The position numbers were made by a program, and so were the translations under genes. Below, piece by piece: positions 24,628 through 34,300 of a DNA stretch of 64,000 nucleotides (positions are counted from its first letter, which is position 1; each line of letters starts with the position of its first letter). This stretch comes from DASXVX01 sp036504075. Its GTDB lineage: Bacteria > Bacillota > Sulfobacillia > Symbiobacteriales > Symbiobacteriaceae. Location of the stretch: NCBI GenBank assembly GCA_036504075.1, contig DASXVX010000056.1, positions 62,001 to 126,000 on the forward strand, given 5' to 3'. The notes beneath the pieces are model-generated. The model was given only the letters and a program-made list of their open reading frames with translations. It had not been told where the DNA came from and made no database searches.

Positions 24628-26208
24628 CTATTCGCCGGGTTTGGTCGCCCGTTGCAGCGCGAATTTAGCCGTCTTCACAAACGAGGACACCTCTTCGAGC
24701 CGGAAATGATAGAGGACCAACAAATAGACAACCAGACCAGCGCAAGTGCTGAGGCCCATTTCCAAGAGATCCCTGTGCAAACGCACGCCCGTCGGTAGTG
24801 AGGAAACCCATCTGGCCATTGCCCAAGCGGCACCACCGTATAGGACTGTACCGAGGGAAAACAGATGGATTGGAACAGTCCGCAGCAAGACCCTGAACTC
24901 GGGCACACGGCGCGCAAGGGTCCAAACCATCAGCCCTCCGGCGACCGAGACCGACATGGTGTTCGCCAGTGCAAGGCCGGGGAGACCAAACAGCCGGGAA
25001 AGAGGGTAAGCGGAAACGACATACGCGATTGAAGCAAAGGTCAGGGTATACAAAGGGGTAAGGGTATCCCGCAAAGCGTAGAAAACGTACCCGACGAAGC
25101 CCGAGACGGAGAGACCGAGAATTCCCGGAAGATAGAAAAGCAAAGCACCAGCGGTGGTAGTTGTAGATACTGCGCTGAAAGCGCCCCGTTCAAACAGGAT
25201 TCTAACAATAGTAAATGCCTCCACCATGGCCCCGGCAACAATGGGAAGCGTCACGAACAGAATAAGTCGGAAGCCCCGGACTGCCGTACGGCTAAGTGCC
25301 GCTGCGTCTTTTTGGGCGCTGTGCCGTGTGAGTTGCGGGTACAGCACCGTCGAGAGTGCAAGCGCAAAGAGTCCCACCGGCAACTGGCGTACTTTGTCGG
25401 CATACGTTAGAGCAGCAATACTCCCCACTGGTAGCCCAGAAGCCAGGTAGCGTTCAAGCACCGTTGGACCATAGCTGAGGGCTCCACTGAGCACAAGCGG
25501 CAGCGTAATCAAGACCACCTGACGCATTCCTGACGCCGGCCCACGCCAGCTTCCTGGTTCCCATATGTTTCGCCGTAGCAGCGCCCACCACTGGAGCCCG
25601 AACAACGCTACCGCGCCGACGAAGAATCCCGTTGAGAGACTCGATGACCCGATTTCCGGGGTCCACAACAGCACGATGTTCGTGACCACGTTTTGTGCGA
25701 GAAGCGCATATGCAGGCGTGAGAAAGTCTTGGTTGGCGTTGAGCGGTACCTTCATTAACTGAGCAGCAACCAACATGGATAGAGTAGCAAAGACCGCCCG
25801 ACTCATGGATACCGCAATTCGTTGTGTTTCGGCGTCCATGCCGTGTCCCAACAGTTCTACCAGCGGTCCGGACGCCGCAAATCCAACGACGGAGATAATA
25901 GCGCTTATGAAAGTGATTCCCGCGGCGCTGGCCCGCCAAAGATCCCAGCCCTCTTGCTTGCGCCCCGCTGCCTGGCAACTTGAGAAGAACGGCATCAGCG
26001 CATTGCTTAACGGCACTCCCAGCAAAGTAACCAAGATGGAGGGAACGGTTAGTGCCAGGTTGAAGGCGTCCCCAATGGCCGACGTGCCAAAGTAGTAGGC
26101 AATCATTTGCTGCTGAATTAAACCGGCCAGCCGGACAAGACCCAACAGACCTGTGAGTGAAACGACATGATAGAGATTTGATTTACCCGTAGCTGGGCGT
26201 TTTGTCAC
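24628..26208 (-). CDS. MurJ/MVF-family polyprenyl-linked oligosaccharide flippase
   Basis: 526 residues with about fourteen membrane helices. Motifs of the MviN/MurJ family are seen: GLVRLAGLIQQQMIAYYFGTSAIGDAFNLA, PLSNALMPFF and YFLPGILGLSVSGF-like stretches. MurJ flips lipid II, but in this locus it most likely acts as the Wzx flippase for the exopolysaccharide repeat unit, since no other Wzx is present. GTG at 26208 overlaps the stop of the sugar transferase (GTGA) and follows GGAGAG. Confidence 0.88.
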   Translation of the reverse strand: MTKRPATGKSNLYHVVSLTGLLGLVRLAGLIQQQMIAYYFGTSAIGDAFNLALTVPSILVTLLGVPLSNALMPFFSSCQAAGRKQEGWDLWRASAAGITFISAIISVVGFAASGPLVELLGHGMDAETQRIAVSMSRAVFATLSMLVAAQLMKVPLNANQDFLTPAYALLAQNVVTNIVLLWTPEIGSSSLSTGFFVGAVALFGLQWWALLRRNIWEPGSWRGPASGMRQVVLITLPLVLSGALSYGPTVLERYLASGLPVGSIAALTYADKVRQLPVGLFALALSTVLYPQLTRHSAQKDAAALSRTAVRGFRLILFVTLPIVAGAMVEAFTIVRILFERGAFSAVSTTTTAGALLFYLPGILGLSVSGFVGYVFYALRDTLTPLYTLTFASIAYVVSAYPLSRLFGLPGLALANTMSVSVAGGLMVWTLARRVPEFRVLLRTVPIHLFSLGTVLYGGAAWAMARWVSSLPTGVRLHRDLLEMGLSTCAGLVVYLLVLYHFRLEEVSSFVKTAKFALQRATKPGE

Positions 26209-27539
26209 ATTGAGCTCTCCTTCATGAGCAACGCCCGAACGGTTAGAAATAGGATGCGGATGTCCACCCACATCGACGTGTTTCGCGCGTACAAGAGATC
26301 ATACTGTAACTTCTCTTTGGGCGAGGAACTGTACCGCCCTAATACTTGGGCAAGGCCAGTCAAACCAACCGGGACCTTGTGACGGTAACAATACTCTGGA
26401 ATCTGCCGTTCGAACTGCTCCACGAAAAACGGACGTTCAGGTCTGGGTCCAACCAGGCTCATCTCACCCTTGACGATATTAAACAACTGCGGTAACTCAT
26501 CCATTCGAATCTGCCGCATAATGCGCCCGACCCGTGTGACCCGGAGATCGCACTTCCCCGATGAAAGGACTGGGCCTGTGACCATTTCGGCATTCACAAC
26601 CATTGTGCGGAACTTAAGGACATGGAAGCGCCGGTGGTTTTGTCCGACCCGTTCCTGCCGGTAAAGGACTGGTCCACTCGAATCCAGCTTAATCGCCAGG
26701 GCGATCAGCGCCATGACTGGTAGGCTAAACAGTAAGGCCGGTACCGCAATGCTCAAGTCGAGTGTGCGTTTCGAGAGTGCTCTAACTGGGTCTAGACGGA
26801 TTGGCCGAACCCCAAGGAAAGGGACTTCCCGGATCTTGAAAGGACTTGCGTTGAGCATCGTGAGGTCGAAAAAGTCCGGTCCCACAAGAACTGGAGTATC
26901 ACAACTGACAGCGAGAGAAATGATGCGACGTTTGTCCTCATGCGGAATGCCCGCCTCAATCAGAACAGCCTGCAATCCTGGAGACTGGAGCAACGTAGTA
27001 AGCTCCAAAAGCGCCTCCTCTCTCTGACCAGATTCGTGAGGCCATAGAACTTCAAAAACGACTGGAAAAGTCGGGCGCAAGACCGGTACTAAGTGGGCGA
27101 ACCCGTCGGCAGTACCAACCATGATAAGTTTACCTACGGGACGGTTCCGGTCTTCAGCCCAGCGGCAAAACCTACGCCAAGCCAAGGCCACAGGTATAAA
27201 CAATATGAAAGCGATAACGAAGACGGTGCGTGGAACTGCGAAACTGCGCACCATGAACGAAATGGCCGCACCGGCAAAATGGATAACGATTGCCGCAGAG
27301 ATGATTGACCACCGATACTCACTGAGTGAATAGACGCTGTCGTCATACAACCCATACGCCGAAAAGACGATGATCGTTGTCAAAGCAATCCAGGGGGCGA
27401 TTCGCCAAAAATCAACCGAGTTTGGGAGTGGAGGATTGGCCAGAAATCGCACCAAGTAAGCACACAAAAAGACGCCTACGGTTAGCGCTCCATCACCTAG
27501 AACCGCCAACGCTTTCCACGCTGAACTGCGGTGAATCAT
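26205..27539 (-). CDS. Polyprenyl-phosphate sugar-1-phosphate transferase (initiating enzyme)
   Basis: 444 residues: about four N-terminal helices, a Rossmann-like middle region (VGTADGFAHLVPVLR), one more helix and the C-terminal bacterial sugar transferase domain. Signature motifs are SKRTLDLSIA, LYRQERVGQN, FHVLKFRTMVVNAE, RQIRMDELPQLFNIVKGEMSLVGPRPERP and GLTGLAQV. It starts repeat-unit assembly by moving a sugar phosphate from a UDP-sugar to undecaprenyl phosphate at the membrane. ATG at 27539 follows GAAGGGGGAGGG and overlaps the preceding glycosyltransferase by 47 bases. Confidence 0.93.
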   Translation of the reverse strand: MIHRSSAWKALAVLGDGALTVGVFLCAYLVRFLANPPLPNSVDFWRIAPWIALTTIIVFSAYGLYDDSVYSLSEYRWSIISAAIVIHFAGAAISFMVRSFAVPRTVFVIAFILFIPVALAWRRFCRWAEDRNRPVGKLIMVGTADGFAHLVPVLRPTFPVVFEVLWPHESGQREEALLELTTLLQSPGLQAVLIEAGIPHEDKRRIISLAVSCDTPVLVGPDFFDLTMLNASPFKIREVPFLGVRPIRLDPVRALSKRTLDLSIAVPALLFSLPVMALIALAIKLDSSGPVLYRQERVGQNHRRFHVLKFRTMVVNAEMVTGPVLSSGKCDLRVTRVGRIMRQIRMDELPQLFNIVKGEMSLVGPRPERPFFVEQFERQIPEYCYRHKVPVGLTGLAQVLGRYSSSPKEKLQYDLLYARNTSMWVDIRILFLTVRALLMKESSM

Positions 27540-28710
27540 GGCCCTCCCCCTTCGAACCCCTTGCCTCGCAACAGGCCTCATATACTTCCACAGTCCTATT
27601 CACCATACGAGCCTCTTCGAAGTTGTGACGGGTCCGGAGCAGGGCTTGGGTCCCGAAACGCGTTCGAATCCTCTCCTCAGCAAGCAGTCTACCTAGCTTC
27701 TGCGTCAGGTCAGTGGCGTTCCCCGGCTCATAAAGATAACCATTCACGCCAGAGGTGACCTGCTCCGGGATCCCGCCCGTGTTAGGTGCCACCGTTGGCA
27801 ATCCGGTGGCCATTGCCTCTGCAATTGAAATCGGCAAACCTTCGTGCAGACTGGACAGCACAAAGACGTCCATGGCGCGTAGCAATTCGGAGACATCATT
27901 GCGCTGGCCAAGAAACAGCACCCGATCGGCCAGGCCGATTGATTTGACCCTTTCCGAAACCGTCTGAAGAAGTGGGCCATCCCCGACCCATATGAATCGG
28001 GCATCTGAATAAACTGGAGCCAAGCGGTTAATGGCCTCCAGCCAAGTCCAAGGGTCCTTGGGGGAATCCATTCGCGCCACCGTTCCCACCAATACGGAGC
28101 AAGGGTCCAGATGGAGGCGGACCCGTAGCACCTCCCGCTCTTCTTGAGAGGCTGGCCGGTAGGTCGCTTGGTTTACGCCGTTCCAAATGGTCACGAACCG
28201 ATCGGATGGCCCTACGTGGTAGTCTAGCGCCGTCTTCCTGTCACTTTCCGATACGCAAATCACTTTGGTGCTCAGCCTTGCGCCGAGGGCTTCCAATTGG
28301 GCATAAACGTGTCTGACCCACCGCCGGGGGGAACGGTTGATCACAAACCCATGGGCGGTGAAGATGATAATTGGGACGCCGGCCAGTTTGGCAGCCACGC
28401 GCGCAAGCAGCCCAGCCTTCGAGCTGTGGGCGTGTACAATGTCAAATCGCTCTCGGCGGCAGAGCCGCCAGATGGTCCACAAGGCAAGGAAATCCTCCCA
28501 GGGGTGGACCTCCCGAACCAAGTGTCGACAGAAGAGTCCCCGCGCCCCTGCCTGACGTACCTTGTGGAGCAAGTCGTCGCCTCTACCGACCAACACGGTA
28601 ACGTCATACCCGTGCGTGATGAGCCCCCCGGTAAGGGAGGCCACGTGAGACTGTGCTCCACCAGGTTCCGCAAGGGTAATTACCTGCAAAACCCGCTTCT
28701 TACTGGGCAC
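27493..28710 (-). CDS. Glycosyltransferase, GT4 family
   Basis: 405 residues, two Rossmann domains (GT-B). The start KRVLQVITLAEPGGAQSHVASL has the family's Gly-rich acceptor loop. GTVARMDSPKDPWTWLEA and SSLHEGLPISIAEAMATGLPTVAPNTGGIPE carry the donor-binding EX7E motif. It likely adds a hexose or N-acetylhexosamine to the lipid-linked repeat unit. GTG at 28710 overlaps the aminotransferase stop by 11 bases; a much longer frame reaches to 28899, but only as a shadow of that gene. Confidence 0.9.
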   Translation of the reverse strand: MPSKKRVLQVITLAEPGGAQSHVASLTGGLITHGYDVTVLVGRGDDLLHKVRQAGARGLFCRHLVREVHPWEDFLALWTIWRLCRRERFDIVHAHSSKAGLLARVAAKLAGVPIIIFTAHGFVINRSPRRWVRHVYAQLEALGARLSTKVICVSESDRKTALDYHVGPSDRFVTIWNGVNQATYRPASQEEREVLRVRLHLDPCSVLVGTVARMDSPKDPWTWLEAINRLAPVYSDARFIWVGDGPLLQTVSERVKSIGLADRVLFLGQRNDVSELLRAMDVFVLSSLHEGLPISIAEAMATGLPTVAPNTGGIPEQVTSGVNGYLYEPGNATDLTQKLGRLLAEERIRTRFGTQALLRTRHNFEEARMVNRTVEVYEACCEARGSKGEGHDSPQFSVESVGGSR

Positions 28711-29827
28711 TTTCGATCGCCGCCTTAAGGCTGTCCGCAACGTACTGGATATCGTCGTGACTGAGGGCGGTATGGAAGGGGAGCGCCAACGTGCTTGAGG
28801 CGACCCGTTCCGTAATGGGAAAATCCCCTGGCTTGTACCCGAAGGACTCAATGAAATGACCCTGTAGGTGAATCGGGGTGAAGTACGGCCGAGTTGCAAC
28901 CCCCTTCTCGGCTAAAAAGCTTTGTACGCGATCTCGACTAATACGCGGATCAAAGCGAATTACGTAGACGAACCAACTCATTTTCACGTCGGGTTGCACC
29001 GCAGGGAGCCGCACGCCTTGGATACCATGGAGGGCCTCGGCATACCAACCAGCCACCCGGTCCCGAGACAAAAGCATGGCGTCGAGCCGACGCAACTGCG
29101 CAAGTCCCAAGGCGGCGCTCATCTCATCCATACGGTAGTTGTAACCCAGCCGAACGTGGCTGAGCCAAAGAGCGTCTCTTCCCCGGCCTTGGTTGCGCAT
29201 GCTACGACACACCTCGGCCAAGCGATCATCGTCAGTGACGATCAGTCCTCCCTCACCAGTGGTCAACTGCTTGTTGGGATAGAACCCGAACACGCCGGCA
29301 GTGCACCAACGCGGGTTTGCCGTCCGAACTCCCCCTAGTTCTGCGCCCAGAGATTCGCAGGAATCCTCAATCACCGGGATGCCCCAACGAACTGCCGTCT
29401 CGCCAATCTGGTCCAGCCGGGCGGGATGCCCGAAGGCGTCAACCGGCAAGATAGCCCGAATGTCACCCTTGGCGCAGCGCCGCGCTACCAGGTCTGGGGC
29501 TATGTTAAGCGTTTCTTCTTCGATATCGACGAATTCAGGACGAACCCCCTCGAATAGCAGGCAGTTGCTGGATGCTACGAAACTAAATGGTGTCGTGACA
29601 ACGCGGTCACCACTTGTAAGGCCAAGCCCTCGTACAACCAAGTGCAGCGCACTCGTCCCGCTGTTAACCGCGATACCGTGCTTGGCTCCAATGTACTCGG
29701 CAAATGTCCGTTCAAACATTTCCGTGAAAGGACCCATGCTGAGTGTGCCAGACCTCAGTACCTGGACCACGGAGGCAATATCCTCTTCACAGATCTCTGG
29801 CTTGGCCAGTGCGATGCTTCGTTTCAT
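28700..29827 (-). CDS. DegT/DnrJ/EryC1 sugar aminotransferase (PglE-like)
   Basis: 375 residues. PLP-dependent fold: NSGTSALHLVVRGLG near 60 binds phosphate, DSCESLGAE marks the pyridine-binding aspartate, and the lysine in YPNKQLTTGEGG (about 186) forms the Schiff base. Such enzymes aminate 4-keto sugars. With the SMK-type dehydratase and the NeuD/PglD-like acetyltransferase next to it, the predicted product is UDP-4-amino-4,6-dideoxy-GlcNAc. ATG at 29827 follows AAGGAGG, which rejects the longer start at 29851. Confidence 0.92.
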   Translation of the reverse strand: MKRSIALAKPEICEEDIASVVQVLRSGTLSMGPFTEMFERTFAEYIGAKHGIAVNSGTSALHLVVRGLGLTSGDRVVTTPFSFVASSNCLLFEGVRPEFVDIEEETLNIAPDLVARRCAKGDIRAILPVDAFGHPARLDQIGETAVRWGIPVIEDSCESLGAELGGVRTANPRWCTAGVFGFYPNKQLTTGEGGLIVTDDDRLAEVCRSMRNQGRGRDALWLSHVRLGYNYRMDEMSAALGLAQLRRLDAMLLSRDRVAGWYAEALHGIQGVRLPAVQPDVKMSWFVYVIRFDPRISRDRVQSFLAEKGVATRPYFTPIHLQGHFIESFGYKPGDFPITERVASSTLALPFHTALSHDDIQYVADSLKAAIESAQ

Positions 29828-29847
29828 GGATGAGCCTCCTTGCCGGT

Positions 29848-30492
29848 TCATACGGAGTTGGTTCGCTTAACAATTGCGGGTACGCCAACGGCGACCACCC
29901 GGTCTTCAATGTGTGAAATGACCACAGCACCAGCACCGAGAACAGACCAGGAACCCACTCGCTGCCCTTGAACTACGACGGCGCCGGCACCAATGTCGGT
30001 CCCCTCGCCAATAGTCACTGAACCACATAGGCTCGAACCAGGGGACAGGTTGACAAAGTTCCCAATCTGGCAGTCGTGACTAACGCTGGCCGCGGTGTTT
30101 ACGGCCACATGGTCCCCCAACTCAATATCAACGGTCAGCGTGGCGTTCGGGAAAATGACGGTGCCTGGGCCAATCTTGATCCGTGGCCCAAGGACGGCTG
30201 TGGGATGGATCAGGGTAGCAAACCGGTAACCAAGTTGCTCAAGGCGAAGGGCAATGGTCCGCCGCACCTGAGTGTTTCCCACCCCAATCATCACATGGAT
30301 GCCCCTCCCAGCGAAGGTTTCACTCCCGCCGAGAACGGGATAGCCAGCCACCGTCAATCCATGACGTTCTGAGTTATCGTCAAGAAACCCGAGGATTTCC
30401 CACATGCAGCACTCTCTGTTCATGGCCTCGGCTGTTGCAATCACCTCACGGGCATGGCCTCCGGAACCAAGAACTAGTAGTGGTGCAGTCAT
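29848..30492 (-). CDS. NeuD/PglD-family sugar O/N-acetyltransferase
   Basis: 214 residues. The N-terminal Rossmann part starts LLVLGSGGHAREVIATAE, then a left-handed beta helix of hexapeptide repeats (IKIGPGTVIFPNATL, HVAVNTAASVSHDCQIGNFVNL, EGTDIGAGAVVVQG). The histidine in SHDC is the catalytic base in PglD. It should acetylate the 4-amino group made by the adjacent aminotransferase. ATG at 30492 overlaps the preceding glycosyltransferase stop (ATGA). Confidence 0.92.
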   Translation of the reverse strand: MTAPLLVLGSGGHAREVIATAEAMNRECCMWEILGFLDDNSERHGLTVAGYPVLGGSETFAGRGIHVMIGVGNTQVRRTIALRLEQLGYRFATLIHPTAVLGPRIKIGPGTVIFPNATLTVDIELGDHVAVNTAASVSHDCQIGNFVNLSPGSSLCGSVTIGEGTDIGAGAVVVQGQRVGSWSVLGAGAVVISHIEDRVVAVGVPAIVKRTNSV

Positions 30493-31667
30493 CGTCCCCC
30501 TCCGCCACTCAGTCGAGCATAGATCGACCGATAGACATCAAGGTACTTGGTGATAATGAATTGCTGATTGCCCACACTAACACACCTTTCGCGCAGGGTT
30601 TCCCGGTCTTCCTCGTTCATCCCGGCCAGCACCCGGAGATAGCCCAGGGCGTCGCTCGGTCGCGCCGGGTGCACACAGGTGCCCACACCGGTGTGACCGA
30701 CCAAGGTAGACACGTCCCCAATCCCATCGGTCAGAACAACGGGCAATCCTGACAGCAAATATTCAGCGAATTTTACCGGGGAAGCTACACGGTTGATGAT
30801 GGAGTCGTCGCGCAGCAACAACGCACTGTCTGCAGCGACAAGATAGTTGGGAACCTCGCCGTGAGGAACCGAAATTAGGGTGTAGCTTTCCTCACCTATG
30901 CCCCTGGATGATACCTCCCTGCGGATGACATCCTGGTCGCCGTTGCTGAGTAGAAGCAGGTGCGCTTGCGGTAGAGATTGATGAAGCGTAGCGAACAAAT
31001 CAAACATGGGACCGATTTGCTGCCAGGTATCAGTTCCGCCACTATACGTCAAAACGAATTTACCCGCCAAGCCCAAGACCTCTCGCCGTGCGCGGCGCCA
31101 TTCTTCTCGGTACTTAAACCAACCCTCAGGCACACAGCACGGCACGACCGTAACGCGGGCCTTCGGAGCCCGTGTTAAGATGTATTGGCGCATGGGCTCC
31201 GAAACGGCTAGCACATGCCTGGCTCGCCGGAAGATCAGTTTCTCCAAAACGAGTAGTACCGCATGGTAAAGGGACCCTGCCCGCCACTTCCCCATGGCAA
31301 CCCCTTCTTGTATGGCAACGCCACGGGTGTCCATGATATACTGCGGAGCCCCTAAGAGCCGGGACAGACAGGCAACAATACCAGCCACATGTCCTCTGGC
31401 GTGCACCGCTTGAGCGTCTATCTCGGAGGCAAGCCGCTTTACTGCTACGGCTGCAGACAACAGCGCGAGTGGACCCTTGGTGCGCATGGTCACGGTCACT
31501 TGACGTGGCACTGGAAGAGGGGGCGCTACCTTGTTCTGGGATTCCTCGAAGTCAAGTACGGCTATTGATTGCCCGTCTTCCGCCAAACCTTTCAGCATTG
31601 TTATTGCCTGGGTCTGAAACCCTGAGCGAGTGGCCAGTCCATTGGTCACGAAAAGAACTGTGCTCAT
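30489..31667 (-). CDS. Glycosyltransferase, GT-B fold
   Basis: 392 residues. The N-terminus VLFVTNGLATRSGFQTQAITMLKGLAEDG and middle VLAVSEPMRQYILTRAPKARVTVVPCCV are typical of GT4-like enzymes, and VKFAEYLLSGLPVVLTDGIGD is the donor-binding motif. The second half is more diverged than in the other two glycosyltransferases here. It presumably adds one sugar to the repeat unit. Both ends overlap neighbours by four bases, showing tight operon structure. Confidence 0.85.
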   Translation of the reverse strand: MSTVLFVTNGLATRSGFQTQAITMLKGLAEDGQSIAVLDFEESQNKVAPPLPVPRQVTVTMRTKGPLALLSAAVAVKRLASEIDAQAVHARGHVAGIVACLSRLLGAPQYIMDTRGVAIQEGVAMGKWRAGSLYHAVLLVLEKLIFRRARHVLAVSEPMRQYILTRAPKARVTVVPCCVPEGWFKYREEWRRARREVLGLAGKFVLTYSGGTDTWQQIGPMFDLFATLHQSLPQAHLLLLSNGDQDVIRREVSSRGIGEESYTLISVPHGEVPNYLVAADSALLLRDDSIINRVASPVKFAEYLLSGLPVVLTDGIGDVSTLVGHTGVGTCVHPARPSDALGYLRVLAGMNEEDRETLRERCVSVGNQQFIITKYLDVYRSIYARLSGGGGR

Positions 31668-33115
31668 GCTCGCACCTCACGGAGGGCTGCGGGCTTTTCT
31701 CCTCCAAACTGAGATGTCACGTCAAATAGTAGTCGGCGCACCTCGCCCCGGTGACACCTCCTTGCGGCTTCCAGGAGCATCTCGATGGACTGCATGACCA
31801 AAGTCCGGTCCAATGCCTTTGGCTGGACCATGTACAGCTGCTCCACCTTCACTGCAGACATTCGTTCGTCTTCGGTCCACAGCTCTTCATGCAACTTCTC
31901 GCCAGGCCGGGCACCAGTAATCTGAATCGGAATGTCTACGCCTGGCTCCAATCCGGAAAGCCGAATAAAGTCGTGAGCAAGGTCCAGAATGCGCACAGGC
32001 TTACCCATATCGAGAATGAAAATCTTCCCGTTTTCAGCAGCTGCCGCTGCGCGAAGGACCAACTGCGCGGCTTCCGGGATCGTCATGAAAAAGCGAGTCA
32101 TCCGAGGATCAGTGATCGTGACAGGTCCGCCCATGGCAATTTGCTCTCTGAAAACGGGGATGACACTCCCATCGCTTCCCAGGACGTTACCGAAACGAAC
32201 CGACGTAAAGCGGGTCCCGGTTGGTTCATTAAGAGCCTGCATTGTCAGTTCAGCCACGCGCTTAGTTGCTCCCATAACGCTGGAGGGTTCTACAGCCTTG
32301 TCAGTGGAAATCAAGACAAAGGTTCCTACCCCCGCATCGCGAGCCGCAGTGGCCACTGTAAGCGTGCCGCCGACGTTATTCTTGATAGCCTCTTCCGGAT
32401 TCTCTTCCATGAGAGGAACGTGCTTATGTGCTGCGGCGTGGAACAGGACATCTGGGCGATTGTTCTCCATGACCCACCGCATTTTTGCGGCATCCTTGAT
32501 GTCTCCGACTACTGCTTCTACGTGGAGATTGGGATAGCTTTCGTTCAAGAACCTGCGGAGGTAGAACATCCCGTTTTCGTTGTGATCCAACAGCACCAAC
32601 CGCTTTAGTAAGGCCTTACCTAACTGACGGCACAGCTCCGACCCGATGGAACCGCCAGCCCCAGTCACCAACACCGTCTTATCCTGAAACTGCTTGGAGG
32701 TGGCTGCGACGTCAGTCACATGCACCTCTCGCCGCAATAAGTCCTGGACCTCTACATTACGAAGGCCATGCAAGAGACGGCCATGAATGATCTCCAACAG
32801 ACTCGGTGCGATCCGAACCGGCAACCGGGATGACAAAACCTGATGTACCATTCGGCGGATGACCGCCCCTGGCGCCGACGGAATTGCGATCACTGCAAGC
32901 TCTGGAGCATAGCGAAGGCAAACACTTGGCAGTTCGGATGTTGTGCCTGCTACCGGGACGCCCATGAACCCAGATCCGACCTTGGCGAGATCATCGTCGA
33001 CGAAGGCAACCGGGATGTACATGGAGTGCAAGTTTGTTAACATCTCTTTAACCAGGATTTGGCCAGCTTCTCCAGCCCCGATAACTACGACCCGAGTGCC
33101 ACGCTTATCTGTCAT
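31664..33115 (-). CDS. UDP-GlcNAc 4,6-dehydratase-like enzyme (PglF/CapD type), soluble form
   Basis: 483 residues. A first Rossmann domain (VVIGAGEAGQILVKE, about 10-25) precedes the SDR domain with VLVTGAGGSIGSELCRQL near 150, LFHAAAHKHVPLMEENP and STDKAVEPSSVMGATKR. The Met-x3-Lys in place of Tyr-x3-Lys is typical of PglF/WbpM dehydratases. Usual family members have about four N-terminal membrane helices and about 600 residues; those helices are absent here. It likely makes the 4-keto-6-deoxy sugar for the aminotransferase and acetyltransferase. Confidence 0.9.
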   Translation of the reverse strand: MTDKRGTRVVVIGAGEAGQILVKEMLTNLHSMYIPVAFVDDDLAKVGSGFMGVPVAGTTSELPSVCLRYAPELAVIAIPSAPGAVIRRMVHQVLSSRLPVRIAPSLLEIIHGRLLHGLRNVEVQDLLRREVHVTDVAATSKQFQDKTVLVTGAGGSIGSELCRQLGKALLKRLVLLDHNENGMFYLRRFLNESYPNLHVEAVVGDIKDAAKMRWVMENNRPDVLFHAAAHKHVPLMEENPEEAIKNNVGGTLTVATAARDAGVGTFVLISTDKAVEPSSVMGATKRVAELTMQALNEPTGTRFTSVRFGNVLGSDGSVIPVFREQIAMGGPVTITDPRMTRFFMTIPEAAQLVLRAAAAAENGKIFILDMGKPVRILDLAHDFIRLSGLEPGVDIPIQITGARPGEKLHEELWTEDERMSAVKVEQLYMVQPKALDRTLVMQSIEMLLEAARRCHRGEVRRLLFDVTSQFGGEKPAALREVRA

Positions 33116-34263
33116 TCCTCCACGCCCCCGATCCTGGTCAAAGCCACGGCTGAATGTTCGATGAGGAGTTCTTGAACAGCGGCCATCTCGTGGGCCAGCG
33201 AAAACCCAGAAACAATCCGATCCCGCCCTACAGTAGCGAGTTCAGCCGCCCAGGTAGGGTTCCTGAGGACTCTCTCGAGGGCTTCTGCCAACCCAACTAC
33301 ATTCTGGGGAGGAACAAGCACGCCCGTGTGCCCATCACTGACGACCTCGGGAATGCCTCCAACCCGTGTTGCGATCAGTGGGACTCCGGCCGCCATCGCT
33401 TCCAATACCACATAACTCAAGTTTTCGTGGTAAGAAGGCACGACCACCACGGTCACCTGTTGCAGGAGAGCAGGGACGTCCTTCCGGTACCCAAGGAAGT
33501 GAACCTGCTTGTCCAATCCGTGGCTGTACACCAGTGCCTCTAGTCCCGCTCGACCTGGACCTTCACCGATGAGTAACACGTGAACATCTTTCGGCACGGG
33601 CCCCAACCGGGCTACGGCTCCAATCAAGTCTGCCTGTCCCTTCTCCCAGGTCAATCGGCCGATAGTAGCCACCAGACACGAGTCTTCTGCAAGCCCGAGT
33701 TCCTCCCGAATTGACCGCGTGGGCTGGGGGGTCCGCGATCTCTCCATATCTATGCCTGGAGCCACATACTTGATTTTCCTTTCCGGAACGCCGGCACTAA
33801 CAAGGTCTTTGCCCCTAGCGTGAACATTTACTCGGACAATAGCCGCTCGCCTGCCCAGCCACGGGATTACCCAACGGGCGAGCCCCTGGTCGAGCCTGTC
33901 CGAGTTCAGTTCAGTCCACACCAGTCGGCATCCATTCAGGGCGGAGAGAATACCTCCGACCAGGGACGTCTTCCAACAGTAGGTATGGATCACTCGGATG
34001 TTACGTAGACGGATCAGTTGGCACAGTCTCCAAAGCATCCAGGCCGAATTGAACGGATTAAACCGGATGTGGTTCGTACGAAACACCTGCAACGACGCTG
34101 TAGAACTGCCTAGACTGTCGAGCCGGTCACCGTAGTTGTCATCACGTAGGCAGACCAAGTGCGGCGTTACCTGGTCCCTGTCCAGGTAATCCAGTGTGTG
34201 CTCTAGATGTGCGGTTACTCCGCCTGTGCCTACTCGCAATTGGACGAAAAGCACGTTAACCAA
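33112..34263 (-). CDS. Glycosyltransferase, GT4 family
   Basis: 383 residues. The acceptor loop QLRVGTGGVTAHLEHTLDYL, the core VATIGRLTWEKGQADLI and the donor motif SYHENLSYVVLEAMAAGVPLIATRVGGIPEVV define GT4. TTG at 34263 follows AGGGGG at eight bases. Its stop overlaps the dehydratase start. It probably transfers a sugar to the undecaprenyl-linked acceptor on the cytoplasmic face. Confidence 0.92.
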   Translation of the reverse strand: MVNVLFVQLRVGTGGVTAHLEHTLDYLDRDQVTPHLVCLRDDNYGDRLDSLGSSTASLQVFRTNHIRFNPFNSAWMLWRLCQLIRLRNIRVIHTYCWKTSLVGGILSALNGCRLVWTELNSDRLDQGLARWVIPWLGRRAAIVRVNVHARGKDLVSAGVPERKIKYVAPGIDMERSRTPQPTRSIREELGLAEDSCLVATIGRLTWEKGQADLIGAVARLGPVPKDVHVLLIGEGPGRAGLEALVYSHGLDKQVHFLGYRKDVPALLQQVTVVVVPSYHENLSYVVLEAMAAGVPLIATRVGGIPEVVSDGHTGVLVPPQNVVGLAEALERVLRNPTWAAELATVGRDRIVSGFSLAHEMAAVQELLIEHSAVALTRIGGVEE

Positions 34264-34300
34264 CCGACACGCCCCCTACTGCACCAAACGTTGGCATTAG

